64,000 bases of DNA from Pseudomonas sp. Seg1 (GCF_018326005.1 NZ_AP021903.1:1118001-1182000); one strand, 5' to 3'. Shown: positions 50,734 to 60,388, numbered from the stretch's first letter. Translations and numbers: made by a program. Notes: generated from the letters alone by a model not told the origin.

Positions 50734-50820
50734 ATGTAGGCGCTGCCGCAGGCTGCGATCTTTTGATTTTGTTTTAAGGGAATCAAGATCAAAAGATCGC
50801 AGTCTTCGGCAGCTCCTACA
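50734..50820. repeat. Inverted REP pair in the LysR/efflux divergent gap
   Basis: GTAGGCGCTGCCGCAGGCTG is inverted at about 50791-50820 (AAAAGATCGCAGTC...CTCCTACA). It fills the region where the efflux operon promoter would lie. Confidence 0.8.
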
Positions 50821-50860
50821 GCGAGTCCTCGCCTTATCCTCTTCTCAGGAATTCGCAGCT

Positions 50861-52360
50861 GTGCCGCGTCGCATCAACAGAGCGCTTTTGCCGCTCAGTG
50901 TTCTGGCTTTTACCCTGGGTCTCAGCGGCTGCATCTCAACGCAAGGAATTGCCCCGCATAGCAAGGCATTGGAAGCCGACGCACTGGCCACCGACGAGGC
51001 CATCGCCCACGCCGCCCGTGACGCAAACTGGCCCACCGCGCAATGGTGGCAAGCCTACGGTGACCCGCAACTGAACCGCTGGATCGACCTCGCCGTACAA
51101 GACAGCCCGAGCATGGCCATTGCCGCTGCGCGAGTGCGTCAGGCCAAAGCCATGGCCGGTGTCGCCGAAGCGGCCGAGTCGTTGCAGATCAATGGCGAGT
51201 CGACGCTCAAGCGCCACAACTGGCCGACCGATCAGTTTTACGGCCCGGGCGAGCTGGCCAACACCACCACCTGGGACAACAACGCCGCGCTCGGTTTCAG
51301 CTATGCGCTCGACCTCTGGGGCCGGGAAAGCAATGCCAGCGAACGCGCGGTGGATCTGGCGCACATGAGCGCCGCCGAAGCGCGGCAGGCACAGCTCGAA
51401 TTGCAGAACAACATCGTGCGCGCCTACATCGAGCTGTCGCTGCATTACGCCCAGCGCGACATCGTCGCCGCGACGCTTGCGCAGCAGCAGCAGATTCTCG
51501 ATCTGGCGCAGAAGCGTTTGAACGGCGGGATCGGCACGCACTTCGAAGTCAGCCAAGCGCAAACGCCGCTGCCGGAAACTCATCGGCAACTGGATTCGCT
51601 GGATGAAGAAATTGCCCTCAGCCGCAACCAGATCGCCGCGCTGGCCGGCAAGGGACCGGGTGCGGGCGCGCAATTGCAGCGACCGACGCTGTCCCTTGGC
51701 GCAGCGCTGAAGTTGCCGTCAGCGCTACCGGCCGAACTGCTCGGGCAACGCCCGGACGTGGTCGCCAGTCGCTGGCAAGTGGCGGCGCAGGCACGGGGAA
51801 TTGATGTTGCGCACGCAGGGTTTTATCCCAACGTCGATCTGGTCGGCAGCCTCGGCTACATGGCGACCGGGGGCGGCGCGCTGGAGTTTCTGACCGGCAA
51901 GAAACTCAATTACAACGTCGGCCCTGCGATCTCGTTGCCGATCTTCGATGGTGGGCGTTTGCGTGCTGAATTGGGTGAGTCGTCGGCCGGTTATGACATC
52001 GCCGTCGCGCATTACAACCAGACGCTGGTCAACGCGCTGAAGAATATCTCTGACCAGTTGATCCGCCGTGAGTCGATGGACAAGCAGCAAGGCTTTGCCG
52101 CCGAGTCTGTGGCCACGGCGCAGAAAACTTACGACATCGCGATGATCGCCTATCAACGCGGCCTCACCGATTACCTCAACGTGCTGAATGCGCAGACGCT
52201 GTTGTTCAAGCAGCAGCAAGTGCAGCAACAGGTGCAGGCGGCGCGATTGACCGCGCATGCGGAGTTGGTGACGGCGCTGGGTGGTGGGCTCGGTGCTGGC
52301 AACGATGTGCCGACGGCCGAGAAAACCGCAGCCCCGAAAACCCCGGCACTCCTGCGGTGA
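50861..52360 (+). CDS. Outer-membrane efflux lipoprotein, NodT/OprM family
   Basis: A 499-residue outer-membrane factor. The signal peptide ends in lipobox LSGC (Cys 23), followed by two OEP repeats with coiled-coil helices (AAARVRQAKAMAGVAEAAES; YDIAMIAYQRGLTDYLNVLN). It makes the trimeric exit duct of a tripartite pump. The start is GTG 50861, ten bases after AGGA. It is the first gene of the operon with FUSC, DUF1656 and HlyD-type partners. Confidence 0.92.
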   Translation: MPRRINRALLPLSVLAFTLGLSGCISTQGIAPHSKALEADALATDEAIAHAARDANWPTAQWWQAYGDPQLNRWIDLAVQDSPSMAIAAARVRQAKAMAGVAEAAESLQINGESTLKRHNWPTDQFYGPGELANTTTWDNNAALGFSYALDLWGRESNASERAVDLAHMSAAEARQAQLELQNNIVRAYIELSLHYAQRDIVAATLAQQQQILDLAQKRLNGGIGTHFEVSQAQTPLPETHRQLDSLDEEIALSRNQIAALAGKGPGAGAQLQRPTLSLGAALKLPSALPAELLGQRPDVVASRWQVAAQARGIDVAHAGFYPNVDLVGSLGYMATGGGALEFLTGKKLNYNVGPAISLPIFDGGRLRAELGESSAGYDIAVAHYNQTLVNALKNISDQLIRRESMDKQQGFAAESVATAQKTYDIAMIAYQRGLTDYLNVLNAQTLLFKQQQVQQQVQAARLTAHAELVTALGGGLGAGNDVPTAEKTAAPKTPALLR

Positions 52361-52385
52361 ACACCCAATTCACTACACAAACCCC

Positions 52386-52520
52386 TTGTGGCGAGGGGAT
52401 TTATCCCCGATGGGCTGCGGAGCAGCCCCAAAACCTGCAAACCGGTTCTGCCTGGTACACCGCATTTGCTTTTCTTGGGGCCGCTTCGCTGCCCATCGGG
52501 GATGAATCCCCTCACCACAA
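52386..52520. repeat. REP pair, GTGGCGAGGGGATTTATCCCC class
   Basis: Inverted copies (ends CCTTGTGGCGAGGGG and CCCCTCACCACAAA) lie between the outer-membrane factor and FUSC genes, partly uncoupling the operon. Confidence 0.85.
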
Positions 52521-52575
52521 AAATTGATGTTTGCCACAGAAAACTCTTCAGTCCTCAATCATTGAGCAAGACCAA

Positions 52576-54768
52576 ATGACTCCCTTGCCCGCACCTCTAC
52601 GCTGGCTCTACTCCCTGGAATGGCGTCGGGGTTTGTTTGACTGGGCGCGCAGCGATGGCGTGACCTGGGTGTATATCTTCAAGGTGTTGCTCGCCGCATT
52701 CCTCACCCTGTGGCTGGCCATGCGTCTGGAGTTGCCGCAACCGCGCACGGCGATGATCACCGTGTTTATCGTCATGCAGCCGCAGAGCGGCCAGGTGTTT
52801 GCCAAGAGCTTCTATCGCTTCCTTGGCACCCTCGCCGGGTCGGCGATGATGGTCACGCTGATCGCGCTGTTCGCGCAAAACACTGAGCTGTTCCTCGGCT
52901 CGCTGGCGATCTGGGTTGGCATCTGCTCGGCCGGTGCGGCGCGTTGCCGTAACTTTCGTGCCTACGGATTTGTCCTGGCTGGCTACACGGCGGCGATGGT
53001 TGGTTTGCCGGCGCTGGCGCATCCGGATGGCGCGTTCATGGCGGCGGTTTGGCGGGTGCTGGAGATCTCGCTGGGGATTCTCTGCTCCACCGTAATCAGC
53101 GCGGCGATCCTGCCGCAAACCGCCAGTGCGGCGATGCGCAATGCCTTGTACCAGCGGTTCGGCGTGTTCGCGCTATTCGTGACCGATGGCTTGCGCGGAC
53201 GCAGCAAAACCGAATCCTTTGAAGCCAGCAACGTGCGTTTCATCGCCGAAGCCGTGGGCCTGGAAGGGTTGCGCAGTGTGACCGTGTTCGAAGACCCGCA
53301 CATGCGTCGGCGCAACGGTCGACTCAGCCGTTTGAACAGCGAGTTCATGGGCATCACCACGCGCTTCAACGCCCTGCATCAGTTGCTTGAACGCTTGCGC
53401 GGCAATGGCGAGGAGCACGTCGTCGCGGCGATCAGACCGGGCTTGCAGGACCTCGCTGAAGTGCTCGACGGCTTCAGCGGCCGCGCCCTGACCAGCCCCG
53501 ATGCGGCTCGACTGGCAACAGCGCTGGCCACTTACAAGGAAGGTCTGCCGGCGCGGGTACGCAGCCTGCGCGCGATCTTTCAGGAAAGCGAACCCAGCGA
53601 CGCCGAGCAACTGGATTTCCACACGGCGTACGAGTTGCTCTATCGCTTCGTCGATGACCTGCACAGTTATGCGCAGACGCACGCATCCCTGGCCGATCAC
53701 CGCCACGAACGCGAGCGCTGGGACGAGCCGTTCACCCCGCAAACCAACTGGTGGGCCGCTGCGGCTTCGGGAATTCGCGCCTCGTTCATTCTGATCGTGC
53801 TGGGCAGTTATTGGGTCGCCACCGCGTGGCCGAGCGGCGCGACGATGACCCTGATTGCCGCCGCCACCGTGGGCCTGTCCGCTGCCACGCCGAACCCGAA
53901 ACGCATGGCGTTTCAAATGGCCTGCGGCACGTTTCTCGGGGCGCTGATCGGCTTCGTCGAGATGTTTTTCATCTTCCCGTGGATCGACGGTTTTCCCCTG
54001 CTGTGCGTCATGCTCGCGCCGGTAATCGTGTTCGGTTCGTTCCTGACTTCGCGGCCGCAGTACGCCGGTGTCGGTCTCGGTTTGCTGATCTTCTTCAGCA
54101 CCGGTTCGGTGCCGGACAACCTGACCATTTACAACCCGTACACCTTCATCAACGACTACATCGCCATGGTCATGGGCATGCTGGTCTGCGCCGCTGCGGG
54201 CGCGATCATTCTGCCGCCGAACAGCCGCTGGTTGTGGCGGCGGCTGGAGCAGGATCTGCGTGGCCAGGTGGTCTATGCGATCAGCGGCAAACTCAAAGGC
54301 CTGGCGTCGAGTTTCGAGAGCCGCACCCGCGACTTGCTGCATCAGGCCTACGGTCTCGCGGCCGGTGAACCGAAGGTGCAGAAAAACCTGCTGCGCTGGA
54401 TGTTCGTGGTGCTCGAAGTCGGTCACGCGATCATCGAGTTGCGCAAGGAACAGGCGATTTTGCCGGTGCACCCAGCGTATGCCGAATCGCAGCCGTGGCG
54501 TCAGGCGATCCGCGTGATGGGCCGCGCGTTGGTGCGGCTGTTTCTGCAACCGAACGCCAGCAATCTGGAGCGCGCACTGGTCGCTGTCGATCACGCGATC
54601 AGCCGCGTGGCCGCGACCGATGAGCCATTCGCGCCGCACTTCGATACCTCGGCGTTGCGCCGGGTGAAGAGCTATCTGCACTTTATCCGCACCTCGTTGC
54701 TCGACCCGCAATCGCCGCTGGCCGCTCTCGCTCCCGCCAAGCCCGAAGGACTTGCCCATGCCTCGTGA
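52576..54768 (+). CDS. FUSC/AaeB-family aromatic-acid efflux protein
   Basis: A 730-residue inner-membrane protein with two sets of about five to six helices (WVYIFKVLLAAFLTLWLAMR near the start; SFILIVLGSYWVATAWPSGA near 410) around a large soluble domain. It matches the FUSC family, which includes AaeB and YccS. It probably pumps aromatic carboxylic acids across the inner membrane. The ATG is at 52576. The 3' end overlaps the DUF1656 gene by 11 bp. Confidence 0.88.
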   Translation: MTPLPAPLRWLYSLEWRRGLFDWARSDGVTWVYIFKVLLAAFLTLWLAMRLELPQPRTAMITVFIVMQPQSGQVFAKSFYRFLGTLAGSAMMVTLIALFAQNTELFLGSLAIWVGICSAGAARCRNFRAYGFVLAGYTAAMVGLPALAHPDGAFMAAVWRVLEISLGILCSTVISAAILPQTASAAMRNALYQRFGVFALFVTDGLRGRSKTESFEASNVRFIAEAVGLEGLRSVTVFEDPHMRRRNGRLSRLNSEFMGITTRFNALHQLLERLRGNGEEHVVAAIRPGLQDLAEVLDGFSGRALTSPDAARLATALATYKEGLPARVRSLRAIFQESEPSDAEQLDFHTAYELLYRFVDDLHSYAQTHASLADHRHERERWDEPFTPQTNWWAAAASGIRASFILIVLGSYWVATAWPSGATMTLIAAATVGLSAATPNPKRMAFQMACGTFLGALIGFVEMFFIFPWIDGFPLLCVMLAPVIVFGSFLTSRPQYAGVGLGLLIFFSTGSVPDNLTIYNPYTFINDYIAMVMGMLVCAAAGAIILPPNSRWLWRRLEQDLRGQVVYAISGKLKGLASSFESRTRDLLHQAYGLAAGEPKVQKNLLRWMFVVLEVGHAIIELRKEQAILPVHPAYAESQPWRQAIRVMGRALVRLFLQPNASNLERALVAVDHAISRVAATDEPFAPHFDTSALRRVKSYLHFIRTSLLDPQSPLAALAPAKPEGLAHAS

Positions 54769-54958
54769 AATCGCTTTCCACGGCGTGTACATGCCGACCA
54801 TGACCCTGATGTTTTTCATCGCCGCGGCGCTGGCCTGGGCGGTGGATCGGTTCTTGTCGGGGTTCGATCTGTACCGTTTTTTCTGGCACCCGGCGCTGCT
54901 GCGCCTGAGTCTGTTTACCTGTCTGTTCGGCGCGATGGCGCTGACTGTCTACCGTTGA
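54758..54958 (+). CDS. DUF1656 small membrane protein (AaeX-like)
   Basis: A 66-residue protein with two hydrophobic helices (MTLMFFIAAALAWAVDRFL and LRLSLFTCLFGAMALTVY). It matches DUF1656, the AaeX-like small subunit standing between FUSC and HlyD genes. ATG 54758 overlaps the FUSC stop; an in-frame ATG two codons earlier is possible. Confidence 0.85.
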   Translation: MPREIAFHGVYMPTMTLMFFIAAALAWAVDRFLSGFDLYRFFWHPALLRLSLFTCLFGAMALTVYR

Positions 54959-54968
54959 GAACGATCTG

Positions 54969-55832
54969 ATGAAAAAGTTTTTCAGCCTGCTCGCGACCCT
55001 GCTGGTGCTGGCCCTGGCGCTGTGGATCGGCCGGACCTTGTGGGTGCATTACATGAACACGCCGTGGACCCGCGACGGTCGGGTGCGCGCCGACATCATC
55101 AACGTCGCCGCCGACGTCACCGGTGAAGTGGTCGATGTGCCGGTGCGTGACAACCAACTGGTGAAGAAGGGCGATCTGCTGATGCAGATCGACCCCGAGC
55201 ACTACCGCATCGCGGTGAAACAGGCGCAGTCGCTGGTGGCTTCGCGCAAGTCGACATGGGAGATGCGCAAGGTCAACGCCCATCGCCGCGCCGATCTGGA
55301 CAATCTGGTGATCTCCAAGGAAAACCGCGACGACGCCAGCAACATCGCCGACGCCGCGCTGGCCGACTACCAACACGCCCAGGCACAACTGGAGGCGGCC
55401 GAACTCAACCTCAAGCGCACCGAAGTACGCGCAGCAGTCGACGGCTACGTGACCAACCTCAACGTGCATCGCGGCGACTACGCACGCATCGGCGAAGCGA
55501 AAATGGCCGTGGTCGACATGAATTCGTTCTGGGTTTACGGCTTTTTCGAAGAGACCAAACTGCCGCACGTTCGCGTGGGGGATAAAGCCGACATGCAACT
55601 GATGAGCGGCGAAGTCTTGAAGGGGCACGTGGAAAGCATTTCCCGTGGCATCTATGACCGCGACAACCCGGAGAGCCGCGAGCTGATCGCCGACGTCAAC
55701 CCGACCTTCAACTGGGTGCGTCTGGCGCAGCGGGTGCCGGTGCGCATTCACATTGATGAAGTACCGGAAGGGGTGTTGCTGGCGGCAGGGATTACTTGCA
55801 CGGTGGTGGTGCAGCAGGGCGCCAGCGAATAA
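54969..55832 (+). CDS. HlyD-family periplasmic adaptor (AaeA/EmrA-like)
   Basis: A 287-residue membrane-fusion protein. An N-terminal anchor helix (FSLLATLLVLALALWIGRTL) is followed by a biotinyl-lipoyl-like domain (VTGEVVDVPVRDNQLVKKGD), a helical hairpin and a beta-barrel (RADIINVAADV; GDKADMQLMSGEVLKGHVES). It links FUSC to the outer-membrane factor. Last gene of the operon, followed by a REP. Confidence 0.9.
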   Translation: MKKFFSLLATLLVLALALWIGRTLWVHYMNTPWTRDGRVRADIINVAADVTGEVVDVPVRDNQLVKKGDLLMQIDPEHYRIAVKQAQSLVASRKSTWEMRKVNAHRRADLDNLVISKENRDDASNIADAALADYQHAQAQLEAAELNLKRTEVRAAVDGYVTNLNVHRGDYARIGEAKMAVVDMNSFWVYGFFEETKLPHVRVGDKADMQLMSGEVLKGHVESISRGIYDRDNPESRELIADVNPTFNWVRLAQRVPVRIHIDEVPEGVLLAAGITCTVVVQQGASE

Positions 55833-55851
55833 CGGGTATCAAGAAATCTTT

Positions 55852-55883
55852 TTGTGGCGAGGGAGCAAGCTCCCCCGCCACAG
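55852..55883. repeat. Single REP hairpin, GGCGAGGGAGCAAGCTCCC class
   Basis: A single TTGTGGCGAGGGAGCAAGCT palindrome after the efflux operon. Confidence 0.75.
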
Positions 55884-55891
55884 GTATGTTT

Positions 55892-56893
55892 TTAGTTGTA
55901 GAACTTTTTGACCACCAGCAGGCCGGACTCGATGGTTTCACCGACCGACAAATCTGGGTCTTCCATGATGGCGATGATGCGCTGGTCCTTCGAGATATCC
56001 GCGTAGGACTTTTTCAGCTTGGCAGCGCGATCGATCACGATGTAGCTCAGCACGTGGCCGCGGCTCTTGGTGAACGGCTGCTTGATCGCCGTGTACATGG
56101 TTTGCTTCACGTAGTCGTAACGCTCGGTGGACGACATGCCTTTGAAGGTGTCCGGCCATTCCTGGTAGATCTCGGCGGAGTAACGGCCGACGTCTTCTTC
56201 CCGCGCTTCGGCGTACATGGCTTCTTTGCTGGTGACCTGAGTGGCGAGTTCGCTGTAACGCTTGTCGCCTTCGGCGATTTGCGCCACCGTCATTTTCTTT
56301 TTCAGGGCGTCGGTCGCTGTGGCGTCATCGGCTTTGGCCATGATCTTGGTCCAGGCGTAGGCCGCGACCAGATTGCCTTGCTCCTCGTATTGCTTGATCA
56401 GGTCTTTCTGCGCCTCGGGATAGCCGTGCACCGACGAGCGCTCCAGCCAGCGAGTGGCCAGCGCCGCATCTGCCTTGACCCCGGAGTTGCCGTATTTGTA
56501 GTCCTGGTACAGGCCGTATTCTGCGCACCAGTCGTTTTGCCGCGCCGCGTAAGCCGTGTAGTTGAAGGCTTGGCGGTTACGCTGCTCGGTGGTCAGCTGT
56601 TCGTCCTGAGCGGTAATCATCGACAGGTAGCAAAATGCGCGAGGGTGTTTCGGCGCGGCCATGACCATGCAGGTCTTGGCGTCGTCGAGTTCCTGGTTTT
56701 CGTACATCTGGAAACCGATGCCGAACAGAATGTCGCTGTCCATCTGCGCGTTGCAGTGTTCACTGGCCGTGACGGCCGGCAATACGTCCTGCTGAGTCAG
56801 TAACGGCAGGGTGTCATTGAGAGGGGTTTCTTTGCTTGCACAACCTGCCAGCACGGTGAGCAATGCCAGAGGCAATACGTTGAAAACTTTCAC
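55892..56893 (-). CDS. Sel1-repeat-like lipoprotein
   Basis: A 333-residue envelope lipoprotein. The signal peptide ends in lipobox LAGC (Cys 18). The middle has Sel1/TPR-like helical repeats (GVKADAALATRWLERSSVHG, PEAQKDLIKQYEEQGNLVAA), and the C-terminal part is unassigned (RGHVLSYIVIDRAAKLKKSY). Monocistronic. Function unknown; Sel1-like lipoproteins often assemble or regulate envelope complexes. Confidence 0.75.
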   Translation of the reverse strand: MKVFNVLPLALLTVLAGCASKETPLNDTLPLLTQQDVLPAVTASEHCNAQMDSDILFGIGFQMYENQELDDAKTCMVMAAPKHPRAFCYLSMITAQDEQLTTEQRNRQAFNYTAYAARQNDWCAEYGLYQDYKYGNSGVKADAALATRWLERSSVHGYPEAQKDLIKQYEEQGNLVAAYAWTKIMAKADDATATDALKKKMTVAQIAEGDKRYSELATQVTSKEAMYAEAREEDVGRYSAEIYQEWPDTFKGMSSTERYDYVKQTMYTAIKQPFTKSRGHVLSYIVIDRAAKLKKSYADISKDQRIIAIMEDPDLSVGETIESGLLVVKKFYN

Positions 56894-57059
56894 AAGATGT
56901 TTCCTGATCTGGATTGGAGCATAAAAGCAGGGCTCGCCTCAGGCAGTTCAACAAAGCAGCGGCCGTTTCCGCGAAGGAAAGGTCGGGGGAGGGGGGATCA
57001 GTGTTCAGCAATTCCCTTGCTTCGATGCTTGCGCCAGCGATTCCATGCGCTATCGGGTT

Positions 57060-57086
57060 CACTTGAAGCGGCGGGCGCTTCAAGTG
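57060..57086. other. Perfect 10-bp palindromic stem
   Basis: CACTTGAAGC and GCTTCAAGTG are separated by GGCGGGC, in the 242-bp gap between the lipoprotein start and the SDR stop. It has no T-run and could be an operator or a weak terminator for the SDR gene. Nothing else is seen in this gap. Confidence 0.45.
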
Positions 57087-57135
57087 CGGCGCATTCTACG
57101 TGGATCGACCGATTTGGCAATTTCACCGGGGTGAA

Positions 57136-57960
57136 TCAGAGCTGCCCGCGCAAGCCAAAGCGCTTCATCAATGTCGATTCCAGCAAGCCTTTGGGCAACA
57201 GTGTCGCTAGCAACGGCAGCGCCCGGCTGCCATTGCCGATGCGGATCAGCCGTGGCGGGTTGCGCTGTTGCACCGCCTTGAGCAACACCTCGGCAAAATC
57301 ACTGGCCGGGGTCGGTTTGTCCTGCGATGCCTTGGCCCGCGCGCGAATGCCTTCACGCAGGGGAAACCACGGCGAGTTTTCGTTGATCAGTTGCTCGGCT
57401 TCGTGACCGGCATTTTTCGCGAAGCTTGATTGAATGGCGCCGGGCTGCACCTCCATCACGCGAATGCCGAACGGCGCCAGTTCCATGCGCAGTGCATCGC
57501 TCAAGGCATGCACGGCCGCTTTCGACGCGCAATAGGCACCGGCAAACGGGGTGACCAACACACCGGAAACACTGCCGATATTCACCACCAGCCCCTTCGC
57601 TCGACGCAGCACCGGGAACAGTGCGCGGGTGACGCCGACAATCGAGAACACATTGGTTTCGAACTGGCGCTGCATGGCCGGCACGCCGCCGTCGAGCAAC
57701 GGGCCCATGGCACCGTAACCGGCGTTGTTGATCAGCACGTCGAGGCCGCCATGCAGTTGATTGATCCGTTCGCTCAGTTGTTGCAACGCCGCGCCGTCGT
57801 TGACGTCGAGCTGCACCGCAGTGAATCCGGCCGCACTCAACGCTGCGACGTCTTCAGCCTTGCGCGCCGTGGCCCAGACTTCGAAACCGGCGATTTTGAA
57901 CACCTCGGCGAGGGCGCGGCCGATGCCGCTGGAACATCCGGTAATCAACGCAACGGGCAT
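57136..57960 (-). CDS. Short-chain dehydrogenase/reductase
   Basis: A 274-residue classical SDR. The cofactor motif TGCSSGIGRA is at residues 8-17, the catalytic Ser lies in IGSVSGVLV, and Tyr/Lys lie in YCASKAA. The Arg-containing ATARKAEDV segment suggests NADP preference. ATG 57960 is preferred; six more codons are open upstream. Substrate unknown. Confidence 0.88.
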   Translation of the reverse strand: MPVALITGCSSGIGRALAEVFKIAGFEVWATARKAEDVAALSAAGFTAVQLDVNDGAALQQLSERINQLHGGLDVLINNAGYGAMGPLLDGGVPAMQRQFETNVFSIVGVTRALFPVLRRAKGLVVNIGSVSGVLVTPFAGAYCASKAAVHALSDALRMELAPFGIRVMEVQPGAIQSSFAKNAGHEAEQLINENSPWFPLREGIRARAKASQDKPTPASDFAEVLLKAVQQRNPPRLIRIGNGSRALPLLATLLPKGLLESTLMKRFGLRGQL

Positions 57961-57995
57961 GGCGCATTCCTTGTGCAAAAGAGTGGGAGGGGGGA

Positions 57996-58460
57996 TCAGT
58001 CGGAGAAACTACCCTGCAATCGCTCGGCGCGAAACTCCAGGGTTTGCGGGCGATAACCGGGCCGCAGCGGCGGCATCGGCAAGCAGTCTTCCCAACTGCC
58101 GCCAGCCTGCAACTCGCCGGGGCCGCGATAGCGTGGCGCGGTGTATTGGTTGTCGGCCAGATTGACCGTGTCGCCCGGTGCATAGGCCGCGATGCGCCAA
58201 CGCAGTTCGGTCAGCGGCACACTGTTGCCGTTGTTCATTTTCAGTTGCAACGGCCGATCGGCCGGGCATTGCTCGGGCGCATAGACAATGCGCATCTCAA
58301 GGCGCGCCAGTTGCTTGATCTCGCGGTTGTCCAGCCACACCACCCAGACGGCTACCAGACCCAGGCCGATGGCGGCCGCTACCGACACCGGCAAAGCCTT
58401 GGCCGGATAGCGCAGCAACAGGATCAGCCAGGTGATGACCAGCAAAACGCCGATGAACAT
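57996..58460 (-). CDS. Small membrane protein, unassigned
   Basis: A 154-residue protein with two N-terminal hydrophobic helices (FIGVLLVITWLILLL and LPVSVAAAIGLGLVAVWVVW) followed by a soluble beta-rich domain (LTELRWRIAAYAPGDTVNLA). Relatives are annotated as multidrug transporter by association only; I see no transporter fold. ATG 58460 is nine bases after GAGG. The SDR gene is 35 bp downstream on the same strand, so they may be co-transcribed. Confidence 0.75.
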   Translation of the reverse strand: MFIGVLLVITWLILLLRYPAKALPVSVAAAIGLGLVAVWVVWLDNREIKQLARLEMRIVYAPEQCPADRPLQLKMNNGNSVPLTELRWRIAAYAPGDTVNLADNQYTAPRYRGPGELQAGGSWEDCLPMPPLRPGYRPQTLEFRAERLQGSFSD

Positions 58461-58552
58461 GTCGCACAACCTCGAAGGGATAGAGGGGCATCCTACCTAA
58501 GCGTAGGTGAGGTTGGCGATGGGCAGGATTTCTGCGGTGAGTTTGAAGACAC

Positions 58553-58647
58553 CTTCGCGGGCAAGCCCGCTCCCACTGGGATGGGTGGTCATCACAAAAT
58601 CGAGTAACGCCTCGGTCCACTGTGGGAGCGGGCTCGCCCGCGAAGAG
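58553..58647. repeat. REP pair, CGCGGGCAAGCCCGCTCCCA class
   Basis: Inverted copies lie in the 293-bp gap between this small membrane protein gene and algA. Confidence 0.88.
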
Positions 58648-58675
58648 GCCAGTATAGACACCGCAGATTCCGGAC

Positions 58676-58736
58676 AAAAAAAGCCCCCGTCCAACCCGCT
58701 GCGGATGGGGGACGCAGTGGGCTGAACGAGGGCTTC
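58676..58736 (-). terminator. Terminator of the alginate operon
   Basis: Imperfect stem beginning AAGCCC...GGGCTT, with a run of seven T on the minus-strand exit side, 18 bp after the algA stop. It would end the algI-algJ-algF-algA transcript. Confidence 0.65.
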
Positions 58737-58753
58737 TTGTCTTGCTGAGCGTT

Positions 58754-60205
58754 TTACTGCGCGATGGTTTTCACCGACACGCCGCGTTCGATCGGGGTGG
58801 AGCGGCCGTAGATATCTTCGAACCGCTCGATATCGTCTTCGCCCAGGTACGAACCCGACTGCACTTCGATGATTTCCAGCGGGATCTTGCCCGGGTTGCG
58901 CAGGCGATGCACCGAGGCGATCGGAATGTAGGTCGACTGGTTTTCGCAGAGCAGGAACACGTTGTCATCGCAGGTCACTTCGGCGGTGCCGCTGACCACG
59001 ATCCAGTGTTCGGCGCGGTGGTGGTGCATCTGCAGCGACAGGCAAGCGCCCGGTTTCACCGAGATGTGCTTGACCTGGAAACGCCCGCCCATGTCCACCG
59101 AGTCATACGAGCCCCACGGACGATAGACCTCGCAGTGGTTCTGGGTTTCGCTGCGGCCCTGCTCGTTGAGTGTGGCGACCATCTGCTTGACGCCCTGAAC
59201 CTTGTCCTTGTGGGCGATCATCATCGCGTCCTTGGTTTCGACCACGACGATGTTTTCCAGACCGATCACCGAGACCAGTTTGCCGTTGCCGTGGATCATG
59301 CAGTTCTTGCTGTCCTGGATGACCACATCGCCTTTGCTGACGTTGCCGTTGGCGTCTTTCTCGTTGACTTCCCACAGCGACGACCAGCAACCGACATCGC
59401 TCCAGCCGGCGGTCAGCGGCACCACGCAGGCGCGTTGGGTTTTTTCCATCACGGAATAGTCGATGGAATTGTCCGGGCAGCAGGCGAAGGTGGCTTCGTC
59501 CAGTGTGACGGTGTCGGCGTCCTGCTGGCTGCGCTCAAGGGTCAGCAGGCAGGTGTCATAGATGTCCGGATCGTGCTTTTTCAGCTCTTCGAGGAAGCGG
59601 CTGGCGCGGAACAGGAACATGCCGCTGTTCCAGTAGTAACCGCCGGATTCGACGTATTCGGTGGCGCGTTTGACGTCGGGTTTTTCGACGAAGTGCGAGA
59701 CGCGGCTGACGCCTTCGGGCAGCAGCGAATCGGCGGTGGACTTGATGTAGCCGTAGCCGGTTTCCGGTTTGGTCGCCGGCACACCGAACAGCACCATCTC
59801 GCCATTTTCGGCGGCGACGGTGGCCAGGGCGAGGGCGCGTTGCAGGGCTTTCTGGTCTTCCAGTACGTGGTCGGCCGGCAGTACCAGCATCAGATCGTCA
59901 CGACCTTCGTTGACCAGCATCATCGCGGTCAGCGCCACGGCGGGCGCGGTGTTGCGGCCGAACGGTTCCATCAGGATGCGCTGGCATTCCAGATTGCGAT
60001 TGGCCAACTGCTCGTTGACGATGAAACGGTGATCCTTGTTGCAGACCACGATCGGGGTGTCCATGCCTTCGAACACCAGGCGCTCCAGGGTTTGCTGGAA
60101 CAGTGTGTGTTCACCGGTCAGGGCGAGGAATTGTTTAGGGAACTGCTTGCGCGAAAGCGGCCAAAGACGTGAACCGCTACCACCTGACAAGATCACCGGA
60201 ATCAT
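58754..60205 (-). CDS. algA: Mannose-1-phosphate guanylyltransferase/mannose-6-phosphate isomerase
   Basis: A 483-residue bifunctional enzyme making GDP-mannose for alginate. The N-terminal nucleotidyltransferase has the signature LSGGSGSRLWPLSRKQFPKQ (residues ~7-26), then FVEKPDVKRA. The C-terminal cupin isomerase domain has QMHHHRAEHWIVVSGTAEVT. ATG 60205 gives the typical MIPVILSGG start. It is the last gene of the alginate operon. Confidence 0.95.
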   Translation of the reverse strand: MIPVILSGGSGSRLWPLSRKQFPKQFLALTGEHTLFQQTLERLVFEGMDTPIVVCNKDHRFIVNEQLANRNLECQRILMEPFGRNTAPAVALTAMMLVNEGRDDLMLVLPADHVLEDQKALQRALALATVAAENGEMVLFGVPATKPETGYGYIKSTADSLLPEGVSRVSHFVEKPDVKRATEYVESGGYYWNSGMFLFRASRFLEELKKHDPDIYDTCLLTLERSQQDADTVTLDEATFACCPDNSIDYSVMEKTQRACVVPLTAGWSDVGCWSSLWEVNEKDANGNVSKGDVVIQDSKNCMIHGNGKLVSVIGLENIVVVETKDAMMIAHKDKVQGVKQMVATLNEQGRSETQNHCEVYRPWGSYDSVDMGGRFQVKHISVKPGACLSLQMHHHRAEHWIVVSGTAEVTCDDNVFLLCENQSTYIPIASVHRLRNPGKIPLEIIEVQSGSYLGEDDIERFEDIYGRSTPIERGVSVKTIAQ

Positions 60206-60298
60206 ATTGTTTACTCCATAAAATCGATTGGTTAGAGGCACGAACGCTGTGTCGTTTCACTCTTGTTGTTGTCTCGTTCTGAACGCTAACCTCGGTCC

Positions 60299-60388
60299 CT
60301 GTGGGAGCCTGGCTTGCCAGCGATGGCATCGCCTCGGTGTATCTGCGGAACCGAGGTGTCTGCATCGCTGGCAAGCCAGCCCCCACAG
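60299..60388. repeat. REP pair inside the alginate operon
   Basis: CTGTGGGAGCCTGGCTTGCC is inverted at about 60363-60388. It lies in the 209-bp algF-algA gap, which in P. aeruginosa is much shorter as I recall. Confidence 0.85.
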
